A stretch of DNA of 64,000 bases, taken from the NCBI RefSeq assembly GCF_016862195.1, contig NZ_BOMM01000009.1, positions 124,001 through 188,000 of the forward strand, in the 5' to 3' direction. Every line of letters begins with the position of its first letter. The first letter of the stretch is position 1. Below the pieces are notes generated by a model. It did no database searches. It saw only the letters and a list, made by a program, of their open reading frames with translations, and had not been told where the DNA came from. A program made the position numbers and the translations under genes. This stretch comes from Paractinoplanes ferrugineus (GTDB lineage Bacteria; Actinomycetota; Actinomycetes; Mycobacteriales; Micromonosporaceae). Shown here piece by piece: positions 8,436 to 16,533 of this stretch.

Positions 8436-10118
8436 TTAGGCGACCGTGCAGCTCGCGCCGTTCAAGGTGAACGAGGCCGGAGCGGCCGCGTTGCCGGTGT
8501 GGGTGGCCTGGTAGCCGATCGTCAGAGACGCGTTCGGCGCCAGGTCGCCGTTGTAGGAGACGTTCCTGGCCGTCACCGGTCCCGAGCTGGGCGAGTAGCC
8601 GGCGTTCCAGCCCGAGGTGATGGTCTGGCCGCTCGGCAGCGTGAAGGCCAGGGCCCAGCCGCTGATGGCGGTGGTGCCGGTGTTGGTGATGGTGATGTTG
8701 GAGGTCAGGCCGGTGTTCCAGGCGCTGACCGTGTCACTGATCCGGCAGGTGCCGGTGGCCGGCGGCGGAGTCGGTGAGCTGGACGACGGCGGGGGCGACG
8801 TCGGCGGCTGCGAAGTGGGCGGCGGCGAAGTGGGCGGGGTCGACGTCGGCGGCGGCGAGGTCGGCGTGCCGGTGCGGCTGACCCGGTAGACGACGGTGCC
8901 GTGGGACGGGACGCTTGCCGAGATGGCGCCGGTGGTGGTGCTGGTTGCGTTGCTCCACACGTCACGGAGGGTGAACGAGCTACCCGTCAGGCCGATCGCC
9001 GAGGCCGAGGTGCTGATCGTGGTGGTGCTGCCGCTCTGGTTGAACAACGCGACCGCGACGTCGCCGTTGGCCAGCTTCTTGGCCAGCACCCGCCGGGAAC
9101 CGTCGTTGGACACCTGCGTCGCCTGCAGCGCCAGGCTGTCCTGATCGATCGCGAGCAGGTTCGCGTTCTTCAGGATCGTCTGCGTCGCCGAGGTCATCGA
9201 TCGGATGTCGTTGCCCGCGATCAGCGGCGACGCCATCATCGCCCACAACGCGAAATGACTGCGCTGCTCGGTGTCCGACAGCCCGCTCCGGCCGACCTCC
9301 ATCATGTCCGGGTCGTTGAACGCCCCCGGCCGCGCGTTACCGGCAAGCGGCACCGTGATGTTGACGATGTTCTGGATGCCCATCGGGTAACCGTTGGTGT
9401 TGCCGGTGTCCCACTTGTTGGTGATGTCCTCGGTGGTCCGCCACATGTTGGCCACGTCGCCCCAGTTCCGCTGTGGACCGGTGCAGCAGTGGAAACTGTT
9501 CGGGTTGATGCTGTAAACGATCGGCCGGCCGGTCGCCGCCAACGCATCACGCATCTTCGCGAACGTGGTCACCTGATCGTTTATCGTGCCGCTGCCCGAG
9601 CAGTAGTCGTACTTGAGGTAGTCCACTCCCCACGCGGCGAACTGGCGGGCGTCCTGCGCCTCGTGCCCCTGGCTCCCGGTCGCCCCCGGGTAACCGCCCG
9701 TGCCCTGGGCACAGGTCTTGGTTCCCGGCACCTGGTAGATGCCGAACTTCAGTCCCTTGCCGTGCAGATAATCGCCGAGCGACTTCATCCCGCTCGGGAA
9801 TCGCGAGGGATCGCCCTGCAAATTGCCTGACGAATCCCGGTTCGGATTGAACCAGCAGTCATCCACGACCACGTACTTATATCCCAGCTCACCCATGCCG
9901 GACGAAACAATGGCGTCCGCCATCTGCCGGATCAACGTCTCATTGATATTGCACCCGAAGGTGTTCCAGCTGTTCCATCCCATGGGCGGCGTCCGGGCCA
10001 CGCCGTTCTCCAGGGCTTGGGCGGAGGGCGCGGAGAGGGCGAAGGCCGCCCCCGCGGCCAGCAGTGAGCCGATCGTCACCCCGGCGGCCACAAGCCGGCG
10101 ACGCGTCCAAGAAGTCAT
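8436..10118 (-). CDS. Secreted GH27 alpha-galactosidase with CBM2
   Basis: A 560-residue secreted enzyme that removes terminal alpha-galactose (or beta-L-arabinopyranose) from plant galactomannan. A signal peptide with an Arg-rich start is followed by the GH27 barrel (about 38-415). Visible motifs are PPMGWNSWNTFGCNI, VVVDDCW, nucleophile Asp171 in YLKYDYC, and acid/base Asp271 in FNDPDMM. A Pro/Thr/Ser linker precedes a CBM2 cellulose-binding domain (about 460-560) bracketed by two Cys. The ATG at 10118 follows GGAGGAAA. A promoter and a LacI-type operator lie about 80-130 bases upstream, so control by a cello- or galacto-oligosaccharide-responsive repressor is likely. Confidence 0.95.
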   Translation of the reverse strand: MTSWTRRRLVAAGVTIGSLLAAGAAFALSAPSAQALENGVARTPPMGWNSWNTFGCNINETLIRQMADAIVSSGMGELGYKYVVVDDCWFNPNRDSSGNLQGDPSRFPSGMKSLGDYLHGKGLKFGIYQVPGTKTCAQGTGGYPGATGSQGHEAQDARQFAAWGVDYLKYDYCSGSGTINDQVTTFAKMRDALAATGRPIVYSINPNSFHCCTGPQRNWGDVANMWRTTEDITNKWDTGNTNGYPMGIQNIVNITVPLAGNARPGAFNDPDMMEVGRSGLSDTEQRSHFALWAMMASPLIAGNDIRSMTSATQTILKNANLLAIDQDSLALQATQVSNDGSRRVLAKKLANGDVAVALFNQSGSTTTISTSASAIGLTGSSFTLRDVWSNATSTTTGAISASVPSHGTVVYRVSRTGTPTSPPPTSTPPTSPPPTSQPPTSPPPSSSSPTPPPATGTCRISDTVSAWNTGLTSNITITNTGTTAISGWALAFTLPSGQTITSGWNAGYSPSSGPVTARNVSYNGDLAPNASLTIGYQATHTGNAAAPASFTLNGASCTVA

Positions 10119-10194
10119 GTGGTTTCCTCCAGGTGGGGGCGATGGAGCGCGCACACATACGGCGGGGCGGTGAATCCGCGGTCGGGGCCCGTTA

Positions 10195-10210
10195 ATGGGA
10201 GCGCTCCCAT
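10195..10210. promoter_or_regulatory. LacI/CebR-type operator
   Basis: Perfect 16-bp palindrome ATGGGAGCGCTCCCAT. Its 14-base core, TGGGAGCGCTCCCA, is the established CebR box of Streptomyces. It lies 12 bases downstream of the predicted -10 element of the alpha-galactosidase promoter, a position suited to repression. The same 14-mer recurs at 57772. Confidence 0.85.
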
Positions 10211-10221
10211 CGATATGTGTC

Positions 10222-10251
10222 ATTATTGCCGGAGGGTTTCCGGCATATCAA
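10222..10251 (-). promoter_or_regulatory. Predicted promoter of the alpha-galactosidase gene
   Basis: On the minus strand TTGATA (10251-10246) and AATAAT (10227-10222) are separated by 18 bases. This is the best sigma-70-like match in the 380-base gap upstream of the gene, and the operator follows directly. Confidence 0.55.
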
Positions 10252-10475
10252 GCCTTGATCGCGAGCGCACGTGCGTAACAGATTTTCAGCGAGAAGAATT
10301 GCCACCGGGCGGGTACAGTCCTCGATGGCAGCCACGCTCTGCCCGACTCCGAGTTCGGCCCGACGCCCGTGCCGTCACCTGCCGCACGACCGAGGACAAG
10401 CCGTCGATGACGCAGCGTGGACCATTTCGTGATCATTCTCGACCGCGCGGTGGCATGGGGACTTGCGGGAAGAAA

Positions 10476-11185
10476 ATGAGCATGGTCAACGACCGCATCT
10501 CCAGCTCGGCGCGCCGGGAACGGCAGCGGGCGATCCGGGCGCGCATGGCGCAGACCGGCGAGACGTACGTGGTGGCGGCTCGCCGGCACGACGAGCGTCG
10601 CGATCCGCGGATCCGGGGCACCCGGCTGCTGCCGGAGCATATCGAGTGGCTTGTCCAGGCCCGCGGCGTCACTTACAACGTGCTCGTCGGCGGACCGAAC
10701 GACGGCGTGCCGATTCTGCTGGTGCACGGCCACGGCTCGGCCGCCGAATTCTGGCTGCCGCCCATCCGCCGGCTCCCCGGTCGCCACTGAGCCCGTACGG
10801 CTTCGGCGGCACCCGTGACCTCGACGGCACCCCGACCACTGCGGATTTCGCCGGCACCGGGGGTGGCGCCGCCGACCCTGACTTCGTGGCCCGGTCGAGG
10901 CGGGCGACCGCGGCGCCGAGGCGCGGACCAGTCCACTGTCGGTGTTGCGTTCCGCGTACGTGGCTGATCCGGCTTCGCTCGGCGCCGACGAGGAGCTTCT
11001 CCTCAAGACGATGCTCAGTGTCGCGGTCGGCGCGGACAAACTACCCGGGCGACAGCGTCCCGGCGGACAACTGGCCGTTCTTCGGGCCGGGTGACCGCGG
11101 TGTCCTCGACGCCATGTCGCCCAAGCGTTTCAACGTCGCTGACGCTCTGGTCGGCGTGGCGCCGAAGCCGCCGCGCGGCGGATAG
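10476..11185 (+). pseudogene. Chimeric, frameshifted alpha/beta hydrolase remnant
   Basis: Begins with an ATG at 10476 and a 45-residue basic N-terminus (ARRERQRAIRARMAQTGETY), a segment typical of small actinobacterial proteins. It joins abruptly to the start of an alpha/beta hydrolase (GVTYNVLVGGPNDGVPILLVHGHG) and stops at 10790. Later pieces of the same hydrolase are recoverable in changing frames: SPYGFGGTRDLDGTPTT, LSVLRSAYVADPASLGADEE, then NYPGDSVPADNWPFFGPGDRG up to the stop at 11185. The catalytic Ser region is lost. It is best read as a fused and decayed gene. Confidence 0.75.
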
Positions 11186-11228
11186 GACAAACGGCCCCTC
11201 TTGTGACGAAGGACCGTGAGGCGTGGGA

Positions 11229-11537
11229 TCACACAGCGTCGCGCTGCTGGTTCCGGTTGATTCGGAGCGCTTCCTCGAGTTGGTCCTCGAGGATGATGAT
11301 CCGGCAGGCGGCTTCCAGAGCGGTGCCGTTGTCGACCATTTCTCGGGCTCGGGCGGCCAACCGCAACTGGTAGCGGGAGTAGCGGCGATGCTTGCCGGCC
11401 GAGCGGAACGGGATGAACAGTCTCGCCTCTTCCAGGCGACGCAGGAAGTCCTGCGTGGCGCCGACGATCTCGGCGGCGCGGCCCATGGTGTAGGCGGGGT
11501 AGTCGTCATCGTCGAGCATGTCTTCGGATTGGGCCAT
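11229..11537 (-). CDS. MerR-family transcriptional regulator (short)
   Basis: A 102-residue protein with an acidic N-terminus (SEDMLDDDDY) and a MerR winged helix-turn-helix: TMGRAAEIVGATQDFLRRLEEARLF then GKHRRYSRYQLRLAAR. A short coiled coil follows instead of an effector-binding domain, so it is probably a compact DNA-binding regulator without a ligand pocket. The ATG at 11537 has GGAGAT at good spacing; the frame reaches 11606 but lacks a ribosome binding site there. Cold-shock genes are the nearest neighbours upstream. A strong hairpin lies in its leader. Confidence 0.82.
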   Translation of the reverse strand: MAQSEDMLDDDDYPAYTMGRAAEIVGATQDFLRRLEEARLFIPFRSAGKHRRYSRYQLRLAARAREMVDNGTALEAACRIIILEDQLEEALRINRNQQRDAV

Positions 11538-11556
11538 CCAGGTATCTCCATGACGA

Positions 11557-11583
11557 GGGCCCCGGCGCTTCGCGCCGGGGCCC
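11557..11583. promoter_or_regulatory. 12-bp GC hairpin in the leader of the MerR gene
   Basis: GGGCCCCGGCGC and its exact complement around a 3-base loop, ending 19 bases before the MerR start codon and just ahead of its ribosome binding site. On the minus strand it would sit in the 5' leader and may limit translation or stop upstream transcription. Confidence 0.6.
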
Positions 11584-12145
11584 AGGGTTACGGGTCTTAA
11601 CACCATCTACCGGAAGTTTCACCGGCTTGTCGTTTCCACACCGTGATGCTTGGAGGCTTGCGGTGCGAGGATCGCATAGCGTGACCGAAGGCTCTCATTT
11701 TGCTCAGAGACCTTGCGGTGTCCACCCGAGGTGGGCGATCCAACGGCGTTCGGCCCTCCCTTTCCTCTGCGAACATCTCTTACTGTTACCTACGTGCTAT
11801 CCCGCCGGCGTCGGAGCCCCACGCGAACTCACGGCCCCGCCACGTGCGACGGATCTTCCTGCACAGAGCGACCCCGAACCTGCATCAGCCGCCCTGCCTG
11901 TTGCCCTGACCTGGAATTACGTCAAGGTCTTGTCGTGCACTTGCAAACACCATGCCGAGCGAGCCACGAACTTCCGGGCCCTGCTTGACGCTCGGTCTTT
12001 CGTCAGCGTCGTCAACTGATCTCTGCTGTCAACGGGGCAAACATTACCCAGTCAGAGAAAGAATGTCTAGTCCCGGCGACCCAGATTTTCTTGGCCGTTG
12101 GCCGAGGTTCCCCGGACCCGGATGCACAGGTGACGGCGCCGGTGA
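11584..12145. other. 562-base gap without a supported gene
   Basis: GC content falls visibly compared with the surroundings, and no frame gives a recognisable protein. The longest plus frame (11627-12019) has no ribosome binding site and mixed codon use. It probably holds the promoters of the MerR gene on the minus strand. GTCAAGGTCTTG and TGCACTTGC near 11920-11945 are AT-richer motifs that could bind a MerR-type protein, but this is only suggestive. Confidence 0.5.
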
Positions 12146-12427
12146 TCAGAACGGAGCGGGGCCCTGACCGGTCAAGGACATCAACAACTGCGTGGCGAGC
12201 AGCTTGCGCATGCCGGTGACGTCGACCGTCCCGGCCCGGTCGTAGGGCAGCTCCAACTGAAGACCCTCGCCCGCGCTGCGCAGTTCCGTCGTGATCTGGT
12301 CGGGCCGGAACGTGCCACCCCAGCCGTTGATTCCGCCGCGCTGGTTGGTGGTCAGGGAAGCCATGCCGGAGATGCATGCGCCGTCAACCAGGATCAGCTT
12401 CGCGGGGCCTGAGTAGGTTGTTGTCAT
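12146..12427 (-). CDS. Small conserved-looking protein of unknown function
   Basis: A 93-residue protein starting MTTTYSGPAKLILVDG. It alternates short beta-like strands with Gly-rich turns (GGINGWGGTF), and its acidic/aliphatic middle (LQLELPYDRAG) suggests a small beta-rich domain. The ATG at 12427 has GAAGGACG about 8 bases upstream. It lies downstream of the cold-shock gene on the same strand, separated by a terminator. Codon use is typical for the genome. I cannot assign a function. Confidence 0.7.
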   Translation of the reverse strand: MTTTYSGPAKLILVDGACISGMASLTTNQRGGINGWGGTFRPDQITTELRSAGEGLQLELPYDRAGTVDVTGMRKLLATQLLMSLTGQGPAPF

Positions 12428-12512
12428 TGTCACGTCCTTCAGGATGTCGCGGCACAAGTGATGCTCACTACGGGCCGTGCCCTGGCGATGACTCGGCCGG
12501 CCCGGGAAACGC

Positions 12513-12552
12513 CGAACGGCGGCCCGCTGAACAAGCCGGGGGCCGCCGTTCG
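12513..12552 (-). terminator. Terminator of the cold-shock gene
   Basis: A 12-bp stem (CGAACGGCGGCC with its complement) with a 16-base loop, 11 bases past the cold-shock stop codon on the minus strand. Confidence 0.75.
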
Positions 12553-12563
12553 TAAAACGTGGA

Positions 12564-12767
12564 TCAGAGCGGGCGGATGTTCTCCGCCTGCGGGCCCTTC
12601 TGGCCCTGGGTGATGTCGAACTCCACCTTCTGGTTCTCGTCGAGACTGCGGAAGCCGCTCGTCGCGATGGCGGAGAAGTGGGCGAAGACGTCAGCGCCGC
12701 CATCGTCCGGGCTGATGAAGCCGAAGCCCTTGTCGGCGTTGAACCACTTCACGGTACCTGTAGCCAT
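12564..12767 (-). CDS. Cold-shock protein, CspA family
   Basis: A 67-residue single cold-shock domain that binds single-stranded RNA or DNA and melts RNA structure. Both RNA-binding motifs are present: RNP1 KGFGFI and RNP2 VFAHF. The protein opens [10 protein letters not shown] and ends [10 protein letters not shown], exactly as actinobacterial CspA proteins do. The ATG at 12767 follows AAGGAG. The 214-base leader up to the kinase gene contains a hairpin and leaves room for a structured, temperature-responsive 5' UTR. Confidence 0.97.
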   Translation of the reverse strand: MATGTVKWFNADKGFGFISPDDGGADVFAHFSAIATSGFRSLDENQKVEFDITQGQKGPQAENIRPL

Positions 12768-12860
12768 GTCTGCTCCTTCGCAGGCCGATGAAGTCCGCAC
12801 TGTGCGAACTCCGGCGCCGCCGCGTTGATCACCCGCGTCGAAACGACACGAACAACGAAA

Positions 12861-12896
12861 GCGCCTGCCCGGGTTTCAGATACCCCAAACAGGCGC
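12861..12896 (-). terminator. Hairpin between kinase and cold-shock genes
   Basis: Outer stem GCGCCTG/CAGGCGC (7 bp) and inner stem GGGT/ACCC, followed by TTTCGTT on the minus strand. It lies about 85 bases past the kinase stop codon. It may end the kinase transcript or form part of the cold-shock leader. Confidence 0.5.
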
Positions 12897-12981
12897 CGAA
12901 AACGTCTACGGAAATCAAAACTGCAACACCACAAGCATGATACGCGATCCGCCGCCAGCTTCCACACCAGCGGCCATGTTT

Positions 12982-14712
12982 TCATCCCACGAGAACTCTG
13001 AAGTCGGCGAACGACACCTCAGAGGCGGCCGGTGAGCTGGTGTTCGTCACGCCGAGCTGGACCCGGCCGGCGGCAAGATCCGAGTTGGCGAGGGCACCCT
13101 GGAGTGACGGCACGCCGTCCACCGAGACGGTGGCGTGGTGGGCCTGGACCGCGATGGTGACCTCATGGGGGGTCAGCGGGGTGAGGACCTTGGTCTGCAC
13201 CTTGCCGATGGAGTTGAGCACGGCGCTGCCCAGCTCCTCCAGCTGGATCTCCTCGGTGCAGGCGGTCACCTGGTAGCCGCGTTCACCCGTATAGCGGAAC
13301 CAGACCATGCCGCACGCCTTGTCGTCGGCCAGCTCCAGACTGACGCTGATCGACTGGTCGGCGGCGAACGACTCCGGCGGTCCCACGCACTGATAGGTCG
13401 CCCGGCCCTGCACCGAGGCGCGCAACCGACCGTCGCGGAACTGGCAGCGGCCGGTGGGACCGGAGCTCTCCCGGAACCGGCCGGGGCCGCGCAGCGAGTC
13501 GGAGACGGCGGGCCCGGCCTGGGCGAGAGGGGTCGTCGCCGTCGGCGATGCCGTGGCGGGAGCGACCCGCAGGTCGTTCGCGGGGTCGGTGCGGTCCGCC
13601 TGGCTGATTGTGACGGTGGTCACGGTGACCGCGCCGACCAGGAGGGTGCCCAACGCGTAGATCAGCCGCCGGGGTGTGATGAGGCCGGAACGGCGCGGGG
13701 ACGGGGTCGGTATCACTCGTCGGGGGCCGTCGGGTGACACCTCGTCGATCAGGTCGCGCGGGTCGAAGCGGCCGGCGGACCGCCGGCCGGCGGACCGCTG
13801 GGCGGGTCGGGAGACGACCGGTGCCGGGGCTGGGGCGGGCGCGGGCCTCGGCTTCGGGACGCGCACCAGTTTCAGCGAGCGCGCCTGTTTCGGGGCGCGC
13901 ACCACCAGCAGCTGTTGCACCAGCTCGTTCGCGGTCGGCCGGCGGCGTGGGTCCTTGGTGAGCGCCCGCTCGACGATGTCGGCCAAGGAGGGCGGCACGC
14001 CGTCGAGGTTCGGCGGTTTGGTGAGGATCTGGGCGCCGGTGGCCATGTCGGTCTCACCGTGGAACGGGGTCCGGCCGGTGCCGGCGAACGCGATCACCGC
14101 GCCCCAGGCGAAGATGTCCGCCTTGTGGGTGGCGGCGCCGAAGCCGGGGTCGAGCCGCTCCGGGGCCATGTAGTCGACCGTGCCCATCCAGTGGCCGGTG
14201 CGGGTGTGCCGGCTCGTGATGTCGAGGGCTCGGGAGATCCCGAAGTCGATCACCTTGGGCAGGCCGACGGAGAGCAGGACGTTGCCGGGCTTGAGGTCAC
14301 GGTGGATCACGCCGGCGCCGTGGATGGCGGTGAGGGCCGCGGCCACGCCGACCGCCACGCCGTGCAGGTCGCCGGCCGGCATCGAGCCGTGCTCCTCGAC
14401 GACCTCCTGCAGACTGGGGCCGTCGACGTACTCGACGACCAGGTAGGGCGTGTCGTGGTCGGGGTCGGCGTCGAGCACGGCGGCGGTGCAGAACGGCGGG
14501 ACCTGCCGGGCGCGATCCACCTCGCTGCGGAACCGGGCCCGGAACTCCTCGTTGTCCGCGTACTCCGATCGGATGGCCTTCACCGCGACGGTCCGGCCCT
14601 GCGGATCGCGCGCGAGGAAGACGGTGCCCATGCCACCGGCGCCGAGCCGGGCCAGCAATCGGTAGTCGCCGAGCCGTCGCGGATCCTCGGGTCTCAGCGG
14701 CCGACTGGCCAT
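12982..14712 (-). CDS. Membrane Ser/Thr protein kinase with extracellular beta-sandwich-like domain
   Basis: A 576-residue Hanks-type kinase. Visible in order are the Gly loop GAGGMGTVF, Lys in VAVKAIR, catalytic loop HRDLKPGNV, DFGIS and APERLD. A juxtamembrane linker rich in Pro/Ala/Arg, one membrane segment (LIYALGTLLVGAVTVTTVTI) and an extracellular domain of about 180 residues with four Cys follow. That domain resembles a LamG/concanavalin-type beta sandwich (FRDGRL, VSLEL, VSVDGV, GVTNTSS), so it probably senses a wall or sugar ligand. PASTA repeats are absent. The ATG at 14712 uses GGGAG as its ribosome binding site. Confidence 0.92.
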   Translation of the reverse strand: MASRPLRPEDPRRLGDYRLLARLGAGGMGTVFLARDPQGRTVAVKAIRSEYADNEEFRARFRSEVDRARQVPPFCTAAVLDADPDHDTPYLVVEYVDGPSLQEVVEEHGSMPAGDLHGVAVGVAAALTAIHGAGVIHRDLKPGNVLLSVGLPKVIDFGISRALDITSRHTRTGHWMGTVDYMAPERLDPGFGAATHKADIFAWGAVIAFAGTGRTPFHGETDMATGAQILTKPPNLDGVPPSLADIVERALTKDPRRRPTANELVQQLLVVRAPKQARSLKLVRVPKPRPAPAPAPAPVVSRPAQRSAGRRSAGRFDPRDLIDEVSPDGPRRVIPTPSPRRSGLITPRRLIYALGTLLVGAVTVTTVTISQADRTDPANDLRVAPATASPTATTPLAQAGPAVSDSLRGPGRFRESSGPTGRCQFRDGRLRASVQGRATYQCVGPPESFAADQSISVSLELADDKACGMVWFRYTGERGYQVTACTEEIQLEELGSAVLNSIGKVQTKVLTPLTPHEVTIAVQAHHATVSVDGVPSLQGALANSDLAAGRVQLGVTNTSSPAASEVSFADFRVLVG

Positions 14713-14800
14713 GTGAGCGCTCCCATTTCTGCTGCGCGTGCGGCGGCTGGCATTGACGTCGTGTTTTTATACACGGGACGGCTGAGCCGGAGGTGCAGCT

Positions 14801-16465
14801 TCAGTTACTCGTCAGTTGGTCACGCACCTGACGGCGCAACACCTTGCCGATCTGGCTCCGGGGGAGCTCATCGGCGATCTCCACGCGACGCGGGGCCTTG
14901 TAACCCGACAACCGCTCCCGCGCCCACTTCAGGAGCGCGTCCCGGTCCACGGAAGCTCCCTCGGCCGGGACCACGACGGCGACGACCTCTTCTCCCGTAC
15001 GGTCGGAAGGCAGACCCACGACGGCCACGTCCCCCACGTCGGGGTGTTCGCGCAGGACGTCCTCGACCTCGGACGGGTAGACGTTGAAGCCGCCCGTGAT
15101 GATCAGCTCCTTGACCCGGTCCACGATCGACAGGAAGCCGTCGTCGCTCATCACCGCCACGTCGCCGGTGCGGATCCAGCCGCCGGGCAGCAGGACCGCG
15201 TCGGTCTCCGCGGGCAGGTTCCAGTAGCCGGAGAACACCTGCGGGCCCCGTACGAGCAGCTCACCGGGCTCACCCCGGGGCATGTCACGGTCCACGTCGG
15301 CGCGGTCGGCGATGCGGACGTGGGTGGACGGATAGGGGATGCCGATCGAGCCGGTCCGCCGCCCGGCCGACATCGGGTTGCCGATCGTGATCGGGGAGGT
15401 CTCGGTCATGCCGTACCCCTCGATCAGCAGGCCACCGGTCAGCGCCTCCCAGGTCTCGGCGGTCTTCGGTGGCAGCGGCATCGCGCCGCTTATCGAGTAG
15501 CGGACCGTGCTGAGGTCGGTGCCGCGCTCGCGGGCCGCGGTGGCCAGCCGGTCGTACATCGGTGGCACGCCCGGGAAGAACGTCGGCGGGCGGCGTTTCA
15601 CCGCGTCGAGCACCAGGCCGACGTCGAACCGGGGCAACAGCACGATCGTCGCCGCGATCTGCACGGCCGTGGTGAGGCACAGGGTCAGCCCGTACGCGTG
15701 GAAGAGCGGAAGCACCGCGTAGAAGGTCTCGCCGCCGGCGCGCAACCCGGGCACCCAGACGCGGCTCTGTTCGGCGTTGGCCGCCAGATTCCGGTGGGTG
15801 AGGACGGCGCCCTTCGGCGTGCCGCTGGTGCCGCCGGTGTATTGCAGCAGGGCGGTGTCGTCGACGCCCGGCCCCGGCACCGAGCCGGCGATCGGGGTCG
15901 CCTCGGCGACCAGCTCTTCCCAGCTCGACGCCCCGTCCGGCAGCGGACCGCGCATCTCGGCCCGCATCTTGCGGGCCGGCGGCAGCGGCAGCTTGAGCGC
16001 GAGCCGCTTGACCAGCGGCAGCGCGGCGGTCAGGTCGACACCGACGATCGTCGGCACGTTCGCCGAGCCGGCCACCTTGTCCCAGCAGATCGCGACTGTC
16101 GCACCGTGGTCGGCGAGCTGATGGGCCAGCTCGGCCGGGGTGTAGAGGGGGTTGTGCTCGACGACGATCGCGCCGAGGCGAAGCACCGCGTAGAACGCGA
16201 CGACGTGCTGTGGACAGTTCGGCAGGATCAGAGCCACCCGGTCACCGGCGCGAACCCCGAGTCGGCGCAGGGCCTCCGCGGCCCGGGCGACCTGGTCACC
16301 GAGTTCGGCGTAGGTCGTGGTGGCCCCGAGGAAGTCGAGCGCGATCCGCTCCGGGAACCGGGCGACCGCCTGTGCCAGGTTCGCGGTGAGGGCCCGGGTG
16401 GGCTCGGCGATGTCGGCCGGGACGCCCTCCGGATAGGCCGCCAGCCAGGGTCGATCATCCGCCAT
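14801..16465 (-). CDS. fadD: Long-chain fatty acid-CoA ligase (AMP-binding)
   Basis: A 554-residue ANL-superfamily enzyme that activates a carboxylic acid through an acyl-AMP to the CoA thioester. Motifs: P-loop YTGGTSGTPKGAVLTHRN, GYGMTETSPI, the YPSEVEDVL hinge region, and the C-terminal catalytic Lys in SQIGKVLRR. Length and spacing fit FadD acyl-CoA synthetases rather than acetyl-CoA synthetase. It stands alone on the minus strand, so its exact substrate is unknown. The start at 16465 (MADDRPWL) lacks a clear ribosome binding site. Confidence 0.92.
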   Translation of the reverse strand: MADDRPWLAAYPEGVPADIAEPTRALTANLAQAVARFPERIALDFLGATTTYAELGDQVARAAEALRRLGVRAGDRVALILPNCPQHVVAFYAVLRLGAIVVEHNPLYTPAELAHQLADHGATVAICWDKVAGSANVPTIVGVDLTAALPLVKRLALKLPLPPARKMRAEMRGPLPDGASSWEELVAEATPIAGSVPGPGVDDTALLQYTGGTSGTPKGAVLTHRNLAANAEQSRVWVPGLRAGGETFYAVLPLFHAYGLTLCLTTAVQIAATIVLLPRFDVGLVLDAVKRRPPTFFPGVPPMYDRLATAARERGTDLSTVRYSISGAMPLPPKTAETWEALTGGLLIEGYGMTETSPITIGNPMSAGRRTGSIGIPYPSTHVRIADRADVDRDMPRGEPGELLVRGPQVFSGYWNLPAETDAVLLPGGWIRTGDVAVMSDDGFLSIVDRVKELIITGGFNVYPSEVEDVLREHPDVGDVAVVGLPSDRTGEEVVAVVVPAEGASVDRDALLKWARERLSGYKAPRRVEIADELPRSQIGKVLRRQVRDQLTSN

Positions 16466-16491
16466 GAGGCGAGGTTACCCGGACGCGCGGA

Positions 16492-16515
16492 CGGCCCCGA
16501 TCAAGATCGGGGCCG
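16492..16515 (-). terminator. Terminator of the IPT-domain gene
   Basis: 11-bp perfect repeat CGGCCCCGATC/GATCGGGGCCG with a 2-base loop, 19 bases past the stop codon of the IPT-domain gene. Confidence 0.75.
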
Positions 16516-16533
16516 CCGTTGTCGCCAATTGGT

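Noticed and set aside
14712..14725. TGTGAGCGCTCCCA as a CebR site at the kinase gene
   Set aside because: One mismatch, and it overlaps the start codon and serves as the ribosome binding site. Probably coincidence.
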